From NCBI GenBank assembly GCA_021153565.1, contig JAJKJU010000224.1, forward strand, positions 1 through 62,065: a stretch of 62,065 nt of DNA, written 5' to 3'. The notes beneath the pieces are model-generated. The model made no database searches, was not told where the DNA came from, and saw nothing but the letters and a program-made list of their open reading frames with translations. Every line of letters begins with the position of its first letter. Position 1 is the stretch's first letter. Of this stretch, positions 24,307 to 32,770 are shown in pieces. The position numbers and the translations under genes are program-made. The stretch is from Rhizobacter sp. GTDB lineage: Bacteria; Pseudomonadota; Gammaproteobacteria; Burkholderiales; Burkholderiaceae_C.

Positions 24307-24699
24307 ATGAATATCCAGTCACAAGCGAAGAACCCGGTCCCACGCGGCCTGTTCCAGCTTTTCGCACTGGCTTTCGCAGTTCTGCTGCAATGCTCCGCCT
24401 ACGCCCAAGTGCGTGAAGAAGCTCTGGAGCGTGGCAGCCACCGGAATTTCGGCGCCGTGCTGCGGTCCGGGGCTCTCGACTTCATCGACCTGAGCAGCAC
24501 CGCCCCCGGCCAGCGTCCTCGTGGATCGCTGCGCTTTCGCTTCGAATCGGCGACGCGGGCCTTGCGCGGATTCGGTGTTGAGGCCGACGAGTGCAGGACT
24601 TTGCTGCGCTCGACGAGCAACCGCTCAGTCCAGGCCAACGGCAATTCAGAGGGTATCCGTTTGGGACTGTCCGTCACCTTGAATTGCAGCTTCTTCTGA
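24307..24699 (+). CDS. Small secreted protein of unknown function
   Basis: 130 residues. AGGAGCT lies about 8 nt before the ATG at 24307; the frame opens 36 bp earlier but that start has no ribosome site. The N-terminus is a Sec signal peptide (hydrophobic run, cleavage after AYA about residue 33). The mature part has no motif I recognise; ECRTLLRST and a final LNCSFF give two Cys that could form a disulfide. It faces away from the sialate esterase and is followed by an IS6 relic. Confidence 0.65.
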   Translation: MNIQSQAKNPVPRGLFQLFALAFAVLLQCSAYAQVREEALERGSHRNFGAVLRSGALDFIDLSSTAPGQRPRGSLRFRFESATRALRGFGVEADECRTLLRSTSNRSVQANGNSEGIRLGLSVTLNCSFF

Positions 24700-24794
24700 A
24701 GCGCGGAGGGTTTGTCGCATCAGCGGCAAGAGGACGAATGAAGGCGCCAATTCCGTGTGCGATCAAACCGCCAGCGAGTAGGACTGCTGTGCAT

Positions 24795-24970
24795 CGGACA
24801 CGACTATGTCTTCGGAGCAGGCGATTTGCCCCTTCTGCATGGTCTCGATGCCCGCGATGACGCGGCGCGGCGGAAGTCGTTGAATCCCGGCATCGGCTGC
24901 ACGATGCGCTTGATAGCCCGCTGGTCTTGCTCGACGAGGCTGCTCAAGTACTTTGACTGCCGCAACAGAT
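24795..24970 (-). pseudogene. IS6-family transposase remnant (C-terminus)
   Basis: The minus strand reads LLRQSKYLSSLVEQDQRAIKR then IVQPMPGFNDFRRA, matching the conserved IS6 segment (K-Y-L-N-N-x-V-E-Q-D-H-R-x-I-K-R ... P-M-L-G-F). The last part (VIAGIETMQKGQI) continues in a neighbouring frame after a frameshift. Only about 55 residues survive, ending 11 bp before the stop of the alcohol dehydrogenase gene. The remaining DNA from 24700 to 24794 holds nothing recognisable. Confidence 0.75.
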
Positions 24971-24981
24971 ATTGGAACGCG

Positions 24982-26028
24982 TCATGATGCAAACTCCGTG
25001 ATGACCGTAACTCCAGGGCCTTCAAATCGGTTCATGTTCATCAATGCATTGATCGAAGCGCTCAGCGGGATTTCCCTGCCTACGAGCATTTCGGGCTTGA
25101 GCTTGCCCGTCCGGACCATGTCCAGCATTGCGCCATAGCGATGCGCCTGCATACCATGGCTACCAAGGATTTCCAACTCGTGGGCGATGACCTTGTTCAT
25201 CGGAATTTGAGGCGTCGCGTGATCGCCCAGCATGAGGCCGACCTGCACGTGCTTACCGCGACGGCGCAGGTTGCTGACGGAGTTGAAGCATGTCGTCGGA
25301 TGCCCAAGTGCATCGAGCGAAACATGCGCGCCGCCCTGCGTGATGTCCTTGACTGCGGCAACGACATCGGGCTCGCGGGATGCGTTGACTGTTGCAACGG
25401 CGCCCAGCGAACGCGCCAGATCAAGCGCGCTGTCCGAAATGTCGATGGCAACAACGTTTGCGCCGATCGCGTTCGCGATCATGATGGCCGACAGTCCGAC
25501 ACCGCCACAGCCATGGACGGCGACCCATTGTCCGGCCGAGGTCCGACCTTGGTCGACCACTGCGCGAAATGACGTCACAACTCGGCAACCGAGGGCTGCT
25601 GCCGTTTTGAAGTCAAGTGCATCCGGCAAACGGACAAGGTTAAGGTCTGCGTAGCGGATGCCGACGTATTCGGCGAACGAACCCCAATGAGTGAAGCCGG
25701 GCTGGAACTGAATCTCACAGACTTGTTGATTCCCTGAGTGGCATTCTGGGCAGTGACCACAACCGGCCACGAACGGCACCGTCACGCGGTCACCGGCTTT
25801 CCAGCGCGTCACCTCTGCGCCTACCGCTGAAACGACGCCGGCGAGTTCATGGCCCGGCACGTGCGGGAGCACGATGTCGGGATCGTGCCCCATCCAACCG
25901 TGCCAATCGCTGCGGCACACCCCGGATGCCATCACTTGGACCACGACGCCGTCGACAGCCGGGGTCGGATCCGCCACGTTCATCAGCTTGGGAACCGCTC
26001 CGAACGATTCGTAGACGATAGCTTTCAT
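24982..26028 (-). CDS. Zinc-dependent alcohol dehydrogenase (MDR family)
   Basis: 348 residues from the ATG at 26028; an open upstream extension lies in the divergent promoter region. Catalytic zinc ligands are seen in [10 protein letters not shown] and [10 protein letters not shown]; the structural-zinc loop is [15 protein letters not shown]. The Rossmann NAD(P) motif is [14 protein letters not shown] with a downstream acidic VVAIDISD, favouring NAD. It would oxidise an alcohol or reduce an aldehyde; the substrate is unknown. It is divergent from an Lrp/AsnC-type gene (26162), its probable regulator. Confidence 0.9.
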   Translation of the reverse strand: MKAIVYESFGAVPKLMNVADPTPAVDGVVVQVMASGVCRSDWHGWMGHDPDIVLPHVPGHELAGVVSAVGAEVTRWKAGDRVTVPFVAGCGHCPECHSGNQQVCEIQFQPGFTHWGSFAEYVGIRYADLNLVRLPDALDFKTAAALGCRVVTSFRAVVDQGRTSAGQWVAVHGCGGVGLSAIMIANAIGANVVAIDISDSALDLARSLGAVATVNASREPDVVAAVKDITQGGAHVSLDALGHPTTCFNSVSNLRRRGKHVQVGLMLGDHATPQIPMNKVIAHELEILGSHGMQAHRYGAMLDMVRTGKLKPEMLVGREIPLSASINALMNMNRFEGPGVTVITEFAS

Positions 26029-26161
26029 ATTTCCTCTATGTGCCGAATGATATTTACAATATATGCGGGTTCTTATGAATTTATCATTCGATTTTCGGCG
26101 CGTGGGCAGAGCCTTCGGAAATTGTCTTTCCGATTGCGGGCGGCGCGGGAAAGGACGTTTC

Positions 26162-26626
26162 GTGGAAAAGCTAGACCACATCGATCTTGGCCTTCTCGAC
26201 CAGCTACAACGAGACGGGCGGGCCTCCAACGCGAAACTGGCCGAGTGCTTTTCTTTGAGCGAAGCATCGTGTTGGCGGCGCCTGAAACGCTTGGATGACG
26301 CTGGACTTGTAGACGGCTATCACGCAGCACTGAACCGGCGCAAGCTCGGACTGGGTGTCATGGCCTATGTACAGATCATGTGCACTCAGCATACGGAAGA
26401 GGTGACGGCGGAATTCGAGCGGCTCATCCAGGTCAGCCCCAACATCCTCGCATGTGATAACACGACCGGCGAAGCCGACTATCTGCTCCAAGTGGTCGCC
26501 GCCGATCTCGACGACTACAGCCGCTTCGTGGAAAAGGTGCTGCGAAAGCTGCCCGGAGTACTCGGCATACGGTCAAATCTCTCTTTGCGTCAAGTCAAGT
26601 CGACGAAGCGATTGCCGATCGTCTGA
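26162..26626 (+). CDS. Lrp/AsnC-family transcriptional regulator
   Basis: 154 residues from the GTG at 26162, chosen because [20 protein letters not shown] is the canonical Lrp N-terminus and AAAGGA lies just upstream; the frame is open back to 26063 without homology. HTH about residues 5-60 ([21 protein letters not shown]); RAM/AsnC ligand domain about 70-150 with [18 protein letters not shown]. It faces the alcohol dehydrogenase gene with a 133-bp AT-richer gap, so it probably controls that gene and itself. Confidence 0.9.
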   Translation: MEKLDHIDLGLLDQLQRDGRASNAKLAECFSLSEASCWRRLKRLDDAGLVDGYHAALNRRKLGLGVMAYVQIMCTQHTEEVTAEFERLIQVSPNILACDNTTGEADYLLQVVAADLDDYSRFVEKVLRKLPGVLGIRSNLSLRQVKSTKRLPIV

Positions 26627-26704
26627 GAAGCTGTGGCGCTGTCGCATGACCGTTGTCTGCGAGGATCGGTGGTGGTCTGATCCCGGGCTGGCTCTCGCGT
26701 GTCA

Positions 26705-28468
26705 TTAGAAACTTTCCCAGCTGTCGGTCCCCGTTTTTACGCTCACCTTGGGAAGTGCCGAGGCGGAATCGGTGTCGGGCTCGGCATCTGCCTTGCTTGC
26801 GTGCGTCTTCGCAGCAAAGTCAGCGCGTGTCACGTTCTTTGCCCGGTTTGGTCCTCGCCGCTCGACCCCATGATGAACCTGACTGACTGCGGCAATGTTC
26901 CGGATTTGTTTGGGAATCAGCTTGAAGACGACCACGGCCTGAAGCAGGTGCTGCGCCTGTTGCTTCAGGCTCTCGGCAGCCGCAGCACTTTCTTCTACGA
27001 GGGCTGCATTCTGTTGCGTGACTTGATCCATTTGCGAGACGGCTTGTCCGACCTGGGTAACGCCTGAACTTTGCTCAACGCTGGCCGAGCTGATTTCTCC
27101 GACGATGTCACTCACGCGTTTGATGGCGCCAACGATCTCTTCCATCGTCTTGCCGGCCTCATCAACCAGTACCGTGCCTTGCTCAACCTGTTCGACACTG
27201 CTCGTGATGAGAGTCTTGATCTCTTTGGCTGCCTCGGCGCTGCGTTGAGCCAGATTGCGCACTTCGCTGGCGACCACAGCAAAGCCACGGCCCTGCTCGC
27301 CAGCTCGCGCGGCCTCCACGGCGGCATTGAGCGCGAGGATGTTGGTCTGGAACGCGATGCTGTCGATCACGCCGATGATGTCTGCAATCTTCTTGGACGA
27401 CTCGTTGATGTTCTTCATCGTGCCAACGACTTGGCCGACTACGTCGCCACCCTTGGCGGCAACGGAGCTGGCGCCACCAGCCAGCTGGTTGGCCTGCCGA
27501 GCGTGGTCGGCGGTATGGCGGACCGTGGAACTTAATTGATCCATCGTCGCAGCCGTCTGCTGCAAGGCACTGGCTTGTTCTTCGGTGCGTTGGCTGAGAT
27601 CCTGGTTGCCTTGGGCAATCTGTACGCTGGCCATGGCCACGCTCTCTGCATTGCCGCGCACTTCAGACACCACGCCAGCCAGGCCATTGCGCATGTCCGC
27701 CAGACGCGCCATCAGGCTGCTGGTGTCCCCACGCTTGACATCGATGTTGACTGTCAAGTCGCCTTTGGCCACGGCGTCCGCCAGCTGTGCAGCGGTACTG
27801 GGCTCGCCACCCAATTGCCGGAACACACTGCTGATCAGCAAGGCGCCCAGTCCCACGGTCAGGATGCACAAGCTCAGGCCGCCAAAAATCAGCACGCTCG
27901 TTGTGATGGTGCTGGTGCTGTCGAGCGTTGCCGAACGTTGGCCCAAGAGGTCGGATTCAACTTTCATGAATTCGGCCACCCCGGAACGGAATGCATCCAT
28001 CGAGGCCTTGTCGCGCCCCATGCGAAATTCGCGCTGCAGATCATCTGCTGTCGACTTGCCGCTGCTCACGTCGCGCCGCAGCGTTATCAATGACGTCGCA
28101 ACGTCCATGAAGCTTCGGTGGTTCTCTTGCAGTTTCCCAAGGCGCGCCTGCTGGGCCGCGTTGTCCGATGTCAGCGCTTTGGCGCTGTCAAAACGATCCT
28201 TGAACGCTGCCTGGCCCTCCTTGAGAGGTTCCAGAAACTTCTCATCTCCGCTGGCAACGAAACCACGCAGACCGGTTTCGATGTTGACCATGTTCAACAA
28301 CATGCCCTGGCCTTCGGAAAGCACCTTGTAGGTATGTGTATTCCAACCAGTCGCTTCGCGCATCTTGCCGATGTTCACGATGGCGATGCTGAACAAGGCA
28401 CCTGCAATGACCAGGATCGCTGCAAAGGTGATGGTGAGTTTCTTCTTCAGGGACCAGGATTTGAACAT
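26705..28468 (-). CDS. Methyl-accepting chemotaxis protein with CheR-type C-terminal peptide
   Basis: 587 residues. Membrane segment about 10-32, periplasmic four-helix (CHASE3/4HB-like) sensor about 33-190, second membrane segment about 190-212, HAMP about 213-265, then the cytoplasmic coiled-coil signalling domain with the conserved hairpin [20 protein letters not shown]. The protein ends in SWESF, closely resembling the NWETF pentapeptide that docks CheR/CheB in enterobacterial receptors. No che genes are in the window. It is a single gene facing the Lrp regulator. Confidence 0.93.
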   Translation of the reverse strand: MFKSWSLKKKLTITFAAILVIAGALFSIAIVNIGKMREATGWNTHTYKVLSEGQGMLLNMVNIETGLRGFVASGDEKFLEPLKEGQAAFKDRFDSAKALTSDNAAQQARLGKLQENHRSFMDVATSLITLRRDVSSGKSTADDLQREFRMGRDKASMDAFRSGVAEFMKVESDLLGQRSATLDSTSTITTSVLIFGGLSLCILTVGLGALLISSVFRQLGGEPSTAAQLADAVAKGDLTVNIDVKRGDTSSLMARLADMRNGLAGVVSEVRGNAESVAMASVQIAQGNQDLSQRTEEQASALQQTAATMDQLSSTVRHTADHARQANQLAGGASSVAAKGGDVVGQVVGTMKNINESSKKIADIIGVIDSIAFQTNILALNAAVEAARAGEQGRGFAVVASEVRNLAQRSAEAAKEIKTLITSSVEQVEQGTVLVDEAGKTMEEIVGAIKRVSDIVGEISSASVEQSSGVTQVGQAVSQMDQVTQQNAALVEESAAAAESLKQQAQHLLQAVVVFKLIPKQIRNIAAVSQVHHGVERRGPNRAKNVTRADFAAKTHASKADAEPDTDSASALPKVSVKTGTDSWESF

Positions 28469-28989
28469 GATGACTCTCTGAGTTGAATGGACAGGGTGGA
28501 CTCCCCGATGTCAGGACTCGACAGAATCTATTCGGTATCAAGGCATGAGAAGCATGCGTTCCAAGCTCGCTTTCGATGGTGCTTGCGATTTCAATGTATC
28601 GGACGGTAAGCTTCTGACTGGAGTGCGAGTATGCGAAATAGTGAGGGATTTGCCGCGCAATACTGGTCATTCCGTCCCAGCGGTGCTCGAGACAGCGGTT
28701 CTCTTTTTGTGGCGGGTGAAGAACGACGGCAGCAACCAAAGCCGCGTGCACCAGAAAGCTCGCTACAAAGCATCCGCCAAGATTGCTGCCGAGCCTTCTT
28801 CTGAATGCCGGGCGCTGATGGGATGTATGGAGATGGATGGCCTGGGCAGCGCCTCGCATTGATCAGCCTGTGCCCTTGCGCCGATGAGCGGCTCCTTGAG
28901 CCATACATCGTCGAGACCGACGACATCAAGCGAGTTTCGCGCGACACTCGACGGCACGTGCATTTGCAAGCCAAAACAAAGGTGGTCGC
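28469..28989. other. Gene-free stretch upstream of chemoreceptor and lipoprotein genes
   Basis: 521 bp. Several short frames exist on both strands but none has a ribosome site, recognisable motif or homology I can name. It must hold the promoters of the chemoreceptor (-) and of the lipoprotein (+). Confidence 0.4.
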
Positions 28990-29736
28990 ATGAACTATTC
29001 GCAATTTCCTCTTCGTTGGCTCGCGTCCTTTGTCTGCCTGGCACTCAACGCGTGCGGCGGAGGCGGCGGGAGCAGCGGCTTTGCGCCCACGGCCGCCGCT
29101 GGCCTGTACGAGAGCACGGGGGGTAGCACGCCGGCCTTCGAGGTGCTGGTGCTCGACAGCGGCCGCACCTACGCCATCTACGGAATGAACCCCACGACGC
29201 CGGTTCCCGCCGGGGGCGTGATCGTGGCCGACACCTCCACCAGCGGCACCACGTTCAGTGCGGGCGTCGTGCGTGACTTCAACCTCTCGACGCACGCCCT
29301 GAGCATCGGCACAGCCACTGGCACCTTCGCGCCCAAGTCCACGATCAGCGGTACCGTGACTTACACCGGTGGCACGACGGCGAATTTTTCAGGCATCTAC
29401 AACGTCGGCTACGAACAGCAAGCCTCGCTCTCTGCTCTCGCCGGAACTTATGGCGGAGAAACCGGCGACCTCGGCGGTACCAAGGTTTCGGTTGTGACGG
29501 TCGATGGATCGGGTGTTCTTGCCGGATCGACGAACAGCGGCTGCACGTACGTCGGTTTCGTGACGACGCATGGCGCGGGCAATGTCTTCGACGCCACCAT
29601 CACCTTTCGCACCGGCTGCACGGAAGATGGCAACACCTTGCGAGGCCACGCTTTCGTGAGCCACAACGTGCTCTACGTCGTGGTGCTCAGTGGTGACCTG
29701 GGCCGAGGCGTATTGTTTGCGGGCGTGAAGTCCTGA
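28990..29736 (+). CDS. Putative lipoprotein, beta-rich, unknown function
   Basis: 248 residues. The signal peptide ends in a lipobox-like LNAC followed by GGGGG, so the mature protein is probably lipid-anchored. The rest is Gly/Thr/Ser-rich with repeated strand-like segments (GLYESTGGSTPAFEVLVLDSG, ISGTVTYTGGTTANFSG, ALAGTYGGETGDLGG), suggesting two related beta modules. AGGTGG lies before the ATG. Similar Gly-rich lipoproteins occur in Burkholderiales without known role. A decayed effector-like fragment on the other strand begins just beyond its stop. Confidence 0.7.
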   Translation: MNYSQFPLRWLASFVCLALNACGGGGGSSGFAPTAAAGLYESTGGSTPAFEVLVLDSGRTYAIYGMNPTTPVPAGGVIVADTSTSGTTFSAGVVRDFNLSTHALSIGTATGTFAPKSTISGTVTYTGGTTANFSGIYNVGYEQQASLSALAGTYGGETGDLGGTKVSVVTVDGSGVLAGSTNSGCTYVGFVTTHGAGNVFDATITFRTGCTEDGNTLRGHAFVSHNVLYVVVLSGDLGRGVLFAGVKS

Positions 29737-29761
29737 CACGAGGGCGTGTTGCCCCTGGTGA

Positions 29762-30060
29762 GCGTCGAAGAATCGGATCTCCGCTTCATTCAAAGTGGCA
29801 AGCCGCTTGCGCAACGCCGACAGGTTCAGTGCCGCCACGCGCCGAAGCGTCAAGCTGCCGCCAGCGCCCAGTGTGCCTGTCTCGCGAAGGTCTTCCTGGA
29901 TCTTCCGCCAATTCCATCCGGAGGCCATCATCGCGGCGCTGGTCTTGTGGGTCACTTGCGCTCGCATGCCACGGATGATGACGTCCGCCCGCACGCTTCC
30001 GGACCACAAGCCCTGCGCGCCTGGGCCTCAACGTTCCATTACAGCTTGGTGGGCCAACCG
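29762..30060 (-). pseudogene. Decayed partial copy of the effector-like N-terminal gene
   Basis: The minus strand encodes VRADVIIRGMRAQVTHKTSAA and, further on, SALRKRLATLNEAEIRFFD. This aligns with residues about 70-140 of the gene at 31138-32013 (AADAIIRGIRAHVANKT, SALRRRLGTLNEAETRFFD). The DNA also matches in the upstream leader, including one copy of the LRPRR-type repeat, but there in another frame. Similarity stops at 29762 beside the lipoprotein gene and the ankyrin half is absent. I see no other gene between 29737 and 30164. Confidence 0.7.
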
Positions 30061-30164
30061 TGGGCCCGTGACATCCCCATGCACACGACCGCTGCGCAGA
30101 GACTCGCTGCCGGAGGGCAACTGGGCCAGGCCTACGACCACAAACGCCATCGCGAGCCCTCGCT

Positions 30165-31196
30165 TCAGGACCGCCCCGAGTATCGGTCGGCAACAAGCTC
30201 CTCATACCAGCTCCTCATTGAAGCTCTTTGGCTCGCAAAGAAGCGCTGCCAATCCTGTGCCGAGGCATTGACGGCAGGCACTTCTGCCACGAGGTGCGGC
30301 GGAACCTTGGCGATGACCAGGCGGTGGGCCTCCTCATCGATTGGCAAGCCGGCCGCGGCAAGGGAGTGGAACAAATCACAGCCGAAACCGTAGTTGGACA
30401 GTGCCCAGTGAAGGGCATTCCGACCGTTGTTGTCGCGATGATGGATGTCCGCACCATGGCGGATCAGGAGTTCCGCCACATCTTCGCTCGTGGCATCGAA
30501 GATCGCCGTCCTGCCGCCCGGCCCGCGCGCGTTGACGTTCGCACCCTGATCGATCAATGTCGAGGCCAGACCGGCATCTTCGATCGCCACCATCAACGGC
30601 GTTTGCAAGTTGTCCGTGGGCGCGTCGATGTCGAGTCCGAACTTGACGAGCGAAGGGATGAGCGTGCGCACGGACGGAGCCAGCCCGTCCGGGTCGCTGC
30701 CGGCTGCGTCGCACAGCAAATGGAGCAAGGACTCGCCATTCTGACCACGAATTCGTGTCACGTCGATGCCGGCATCACGCAATACGCCGAGCTGCCGTTC
30801 AACGGTCGCCGGATCGCTGCTGCAAAACTGCGTTAAATCATTCAGCTGGTATTGGTCTGGCTCTTCATGGACGGAATCCGGATTCGCGGCCAAACGCTGC
30901 AATCGCAAACTGTTCCCATGATGCTCGAAGTCCTTGGCAAAGCAATGCCTGGGTACCCTGATTTCCACGCGGTGGAACGTGTTGAGAACCGCGTTGAACT
31001 GCTCCGGCGTGGTGCTGTTGAGCAAGCCTTCCACATTCGGATCGCCGATCTGGCGAAGCTTGGCGATCAGCGACAAACCTGCAGCGGGCACCAATTCTCT
31101 GCATGTGAAGACGTCGGCGTAGGCCGCCGCGCTCCCCTTATCGCGCTCCATGCCGGGGCCAACGGCCGACTCGATCGCGGACCACACCGACCTCAT
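30165..31196 (-). CDS. Ankyrin-repeat protein (C-terminal half of a split effector-like gene)
   Basis: 343 residues. The N-terminal ~185 are unrecognised. About 190-290 form ankyrin repeats: LQTPLMVAIEDAGLASTLIDQ/GANVNARG, GRTAIFDATSEDVAELLIRH/GADIHHRD, GRNALHWALSNYG. A helical tail follows. The start ATG at 31196 lies inside the 3' end of the neighbouring frame (59-bp overlap), which suggests that one original gene was split by a frameshift around 31140-31196. Ankyrin repeats bind proteins and are common in effectors acting in eukaryotic cells. No signal peptide. Confidence 0.7.
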   Translation of the reverse strand: MRSVWSAIESAVGPGMERDKGSAAAYADVFTCRELVPAAGLSLIAKLRQIGDPNVEGLLNSTTPEQFNAVLNTFHRVEIRVPRHCFAKDFEHHGNSLRLQRLAANPDSVHEEPDQYQLNDLTQFCSSDPATVERQLGVLRDAGIDVTRIRGQNGESLLHLLCDAAGSDPDGLAPSVRTLIPSLVKFGLDIDAPTDNLQTPLMVAIEDAGLASTLIDQGANVNARGPGGRTAIFDATSEDVAELLIRHGADIHHRDNNGRNALHWALSNYGFGCDLFHSLAAAGLPIDEEAHRLVIAKVPPHLVAEVPAVNASAQDWQRFFASQRASMRSWYEELVADRYSGRS

Positions 31197-32013
31197 CGAC
31201 GTTGCGGAAGTCAGGGAAGTTTTTCAGCAAGAAATCCCCGTCCAAGATCGAAGGCTCGCCAAAAATATCCAGGGCGCCCCATGCCGTCTGCCGGAACACG
31301 GGCGCGTCGAACGGAACCCGGTACAGCGAGTCGCCGAAGATGCTCTCCACCGTCTGGGGTTGCGCACCGCACTCGAGAGCGAAGAACACATGGTCGTCAT
31401 CCGCCTTGGCCGACACATTCTTTTCGGGGGTGTGTTCCTCATCGAACGGGATGTCGCGCTCAATCAACCTTCTGCGAGACAGCATCGACAGGGTCTGGCC
31501 CGAGTCGGAGGCCTTGTGCAGATCGGCATCGGTGAAGTGCGTGGCAAAAAAGCGCTGGCTGGTAAAGCGATCGAAGAATCGGGTCTCCGCTTCATTCAAG
31601 GTGCCAAGCCGCCTGCGCAGCGCCGACAGGTTCAGGGATGACAAGCGCTGAATCGTCAAGCTGTCTTCGGCGCCCAGTGTGCCGGTCGCGCGAAGGTTTT
31701 TCTGGAGCTCACGCCAGATCGTTCCGGAGGCCATCATCTCGGCGGTGGTCTTGTTGGCCACATGCGCTCGGATGCCACGGATGATGGCGTCCGCAGCGCG
31801 GTTCCGGACCATAGCGGAGTCCAGGCTGGCGCGCCCCGCGTGCCTGGGCCTCAACGCTTCCGCGATATTCGGGCTGACGTGCCCTGTGCGCCTGGGCCTC
31901 AACGCTTGCGTCACAGCTTGATGGCTAACCGTGGACGCAGTGTCATGGCCGCTATGGGGAGTCTCGACCTCGGGCAAGGTCGGCGTATGGAAGGCGGGGC
32001 TGATTGGCTTCAT
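31138..32013 (-). CDS. Effector-like protein, N-terminal half of split gene
   Basis: 291 residues; AGGA lies just before the ATG at 32013. The first ~65 residues are Ser/Pro/Thr-rich without hydrophobic signal, as in type III effectors, and contain a repeated unit (ALRPRRTGHVS, ALRPRHAGRAS). A helical middle follows (ADAIIRGIRAHVANKTTAEMM, LNLSALRRRLGTLNEAETRFF), then a globular part with DDDHVFFALECGAQPQ and FGDSLYRVPFDAPVFRQTAWG that I cannot assign. The last residues (GRWPRHGAR) may be out of frame, the true continuation being the ankyrin frame at 31196. A perfect TTCGC-N15-TTCGC site lies 107 bp upstream. Confidence 0.7.
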   Translation of the reverse strand: MKPISPAFHTPTLPEVETPHSGHDTASTVSHQAVTQALRPRRTGHVSPNIAEALRPRHAGRASLDSAMVRNRAADAIIRGIRAHVANKTTAEMMASGTIWRELQKNLRATGTLGAEDSLTIQRLSSLNLSALRRRLGTLNEAETRFFDRFTSQRFFATHFTDADLHKASDSGQTLSMLSRRRLIERDIPFDEEHTPEKNVSAKADDDHVFFALECGAQPQTVESIFGDSLYRVPFDAPVFRQTAWGALDIFGEPSILDGDFLLKNFPDFRNVDEVGVVRDRVGRWPRHGAR

Positions 32014-32397
32014 CCTATTTTCCTCAGTACATAGACTGGCAAGACAACATATGAACGGACGGGTCCTCTGGAATCGTTGCGAATCTTCAACGCACCAGCT
32101 GGTCGCATGCGGCGGCTGCGCGAAACACTGACTGGGAATGCGAAAGTGTTGCCGCCCTTACCGTGAAAGGCGGGCGGTGCGACATGATGTTGGCGATCGG
32201 GTAAGTACCTGCGCTGGTATCCGGCGAGGGGCGCAACGTGACGGCAGCAGGCCTGCCGAAGTGACATCCCGCGGCTGCGCAAAGGTGCGAGGTGCAATGC
32301 CTATTTGCGTGCGTGAAGTCCTGATACGAAGCCGTGTCACCCCGGCCGACGCGCGGCTACGACAATGCCTTCATGCCGACCGTCGTTCACACAGGGC
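32014..32397. other. Non-coding stretch between effector-like gene and GNAT relic
   Basis: 384 bp with no supported coding sequence. It contains the PIP-box-like site at 32120-32144 and must hold the promoter of the minus-strand effector-like gene. Confidence 0.5.
32120..32144 (-). promoter_or_regulatory. PIP-box-like site (TTCGC-N15-TTCGC)
   Basis: GCGAA at 32120-32124 and 32140-32144 are separated by exactly 15 bp; on the minus strand this reads TTCGC-N15-TTCGC, the plant-inducible-promoter consensus bound by HrpX-type AraC regulators. It is oriented toward, and 107 bp before, the effector-like start. I do not see a perfect YANNNT -10 at the usual 30-32 bp downstream, so activity is unproven. 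Confidence 0.6.
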
Positions 32398-32765
32398 ATC
32401 GTTCTTCGCCCCTACCAAGCTACTGATGCCGAAGCCTTCGCCGTCGCAGTTCGCGAATCGGTCGACACGGTCGACTGTGGATGCCGTGGTGCCACGCGGC
32501 CTATTCGCAGCAAGAAGCGCTGATCTGGTTTGACACTTGCGCCAAAGGCCTGGCTGACGGGTCGAGTTTCGAATTCGGCGGTTCGCCGAAGAGAACGGCA
32601 GTTTCCTTGGCGGAGCAGGACTCAACTACTTCAATGTCGACCACAACTTCTGCAATCTCGGCTACTGGATCCGGCAGTCCCGGCATCGACAAGGTATTGT
32701 GCTTCGCGCGGCCGAAGCCCTGTCCACCTTTGCCTTCGCGGATCTCGGCCTTACACGCGTCCTGA
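32398..32765 (+). pseudogene. GNAT acetyltransferase (RimJ/RimL type), frameshifted and truncated
   Basis: Reading across three frames restores a GNAT N-terminus: IVLRPYQATDAEAFAVAVRES, then MPWCHAAYSQQEALIWFDTC...SSFEFG (from 32481), then EENGSFLGGAGLNYFNVDHNF, LGYWIRQSRHRQGI (the R-x-x-G-x acetyl-CoA loop region) and AAEALSTFAFADLGLTRV. At least two frameshifts separate the segments and the last ~40 residues are missing where the next gene, sdaA, ends. A clear dead gene. Confidence 0.8.
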
Positions 32766-32770
32766 GCCCG

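Noticed and set aside
28591-29295. 234-codon minus-strand frame over the lipoprotein gene
   Set aside because: Overlaps a gene with a convincing lipoprotein signal; Arg/Ser-rich with no motif.
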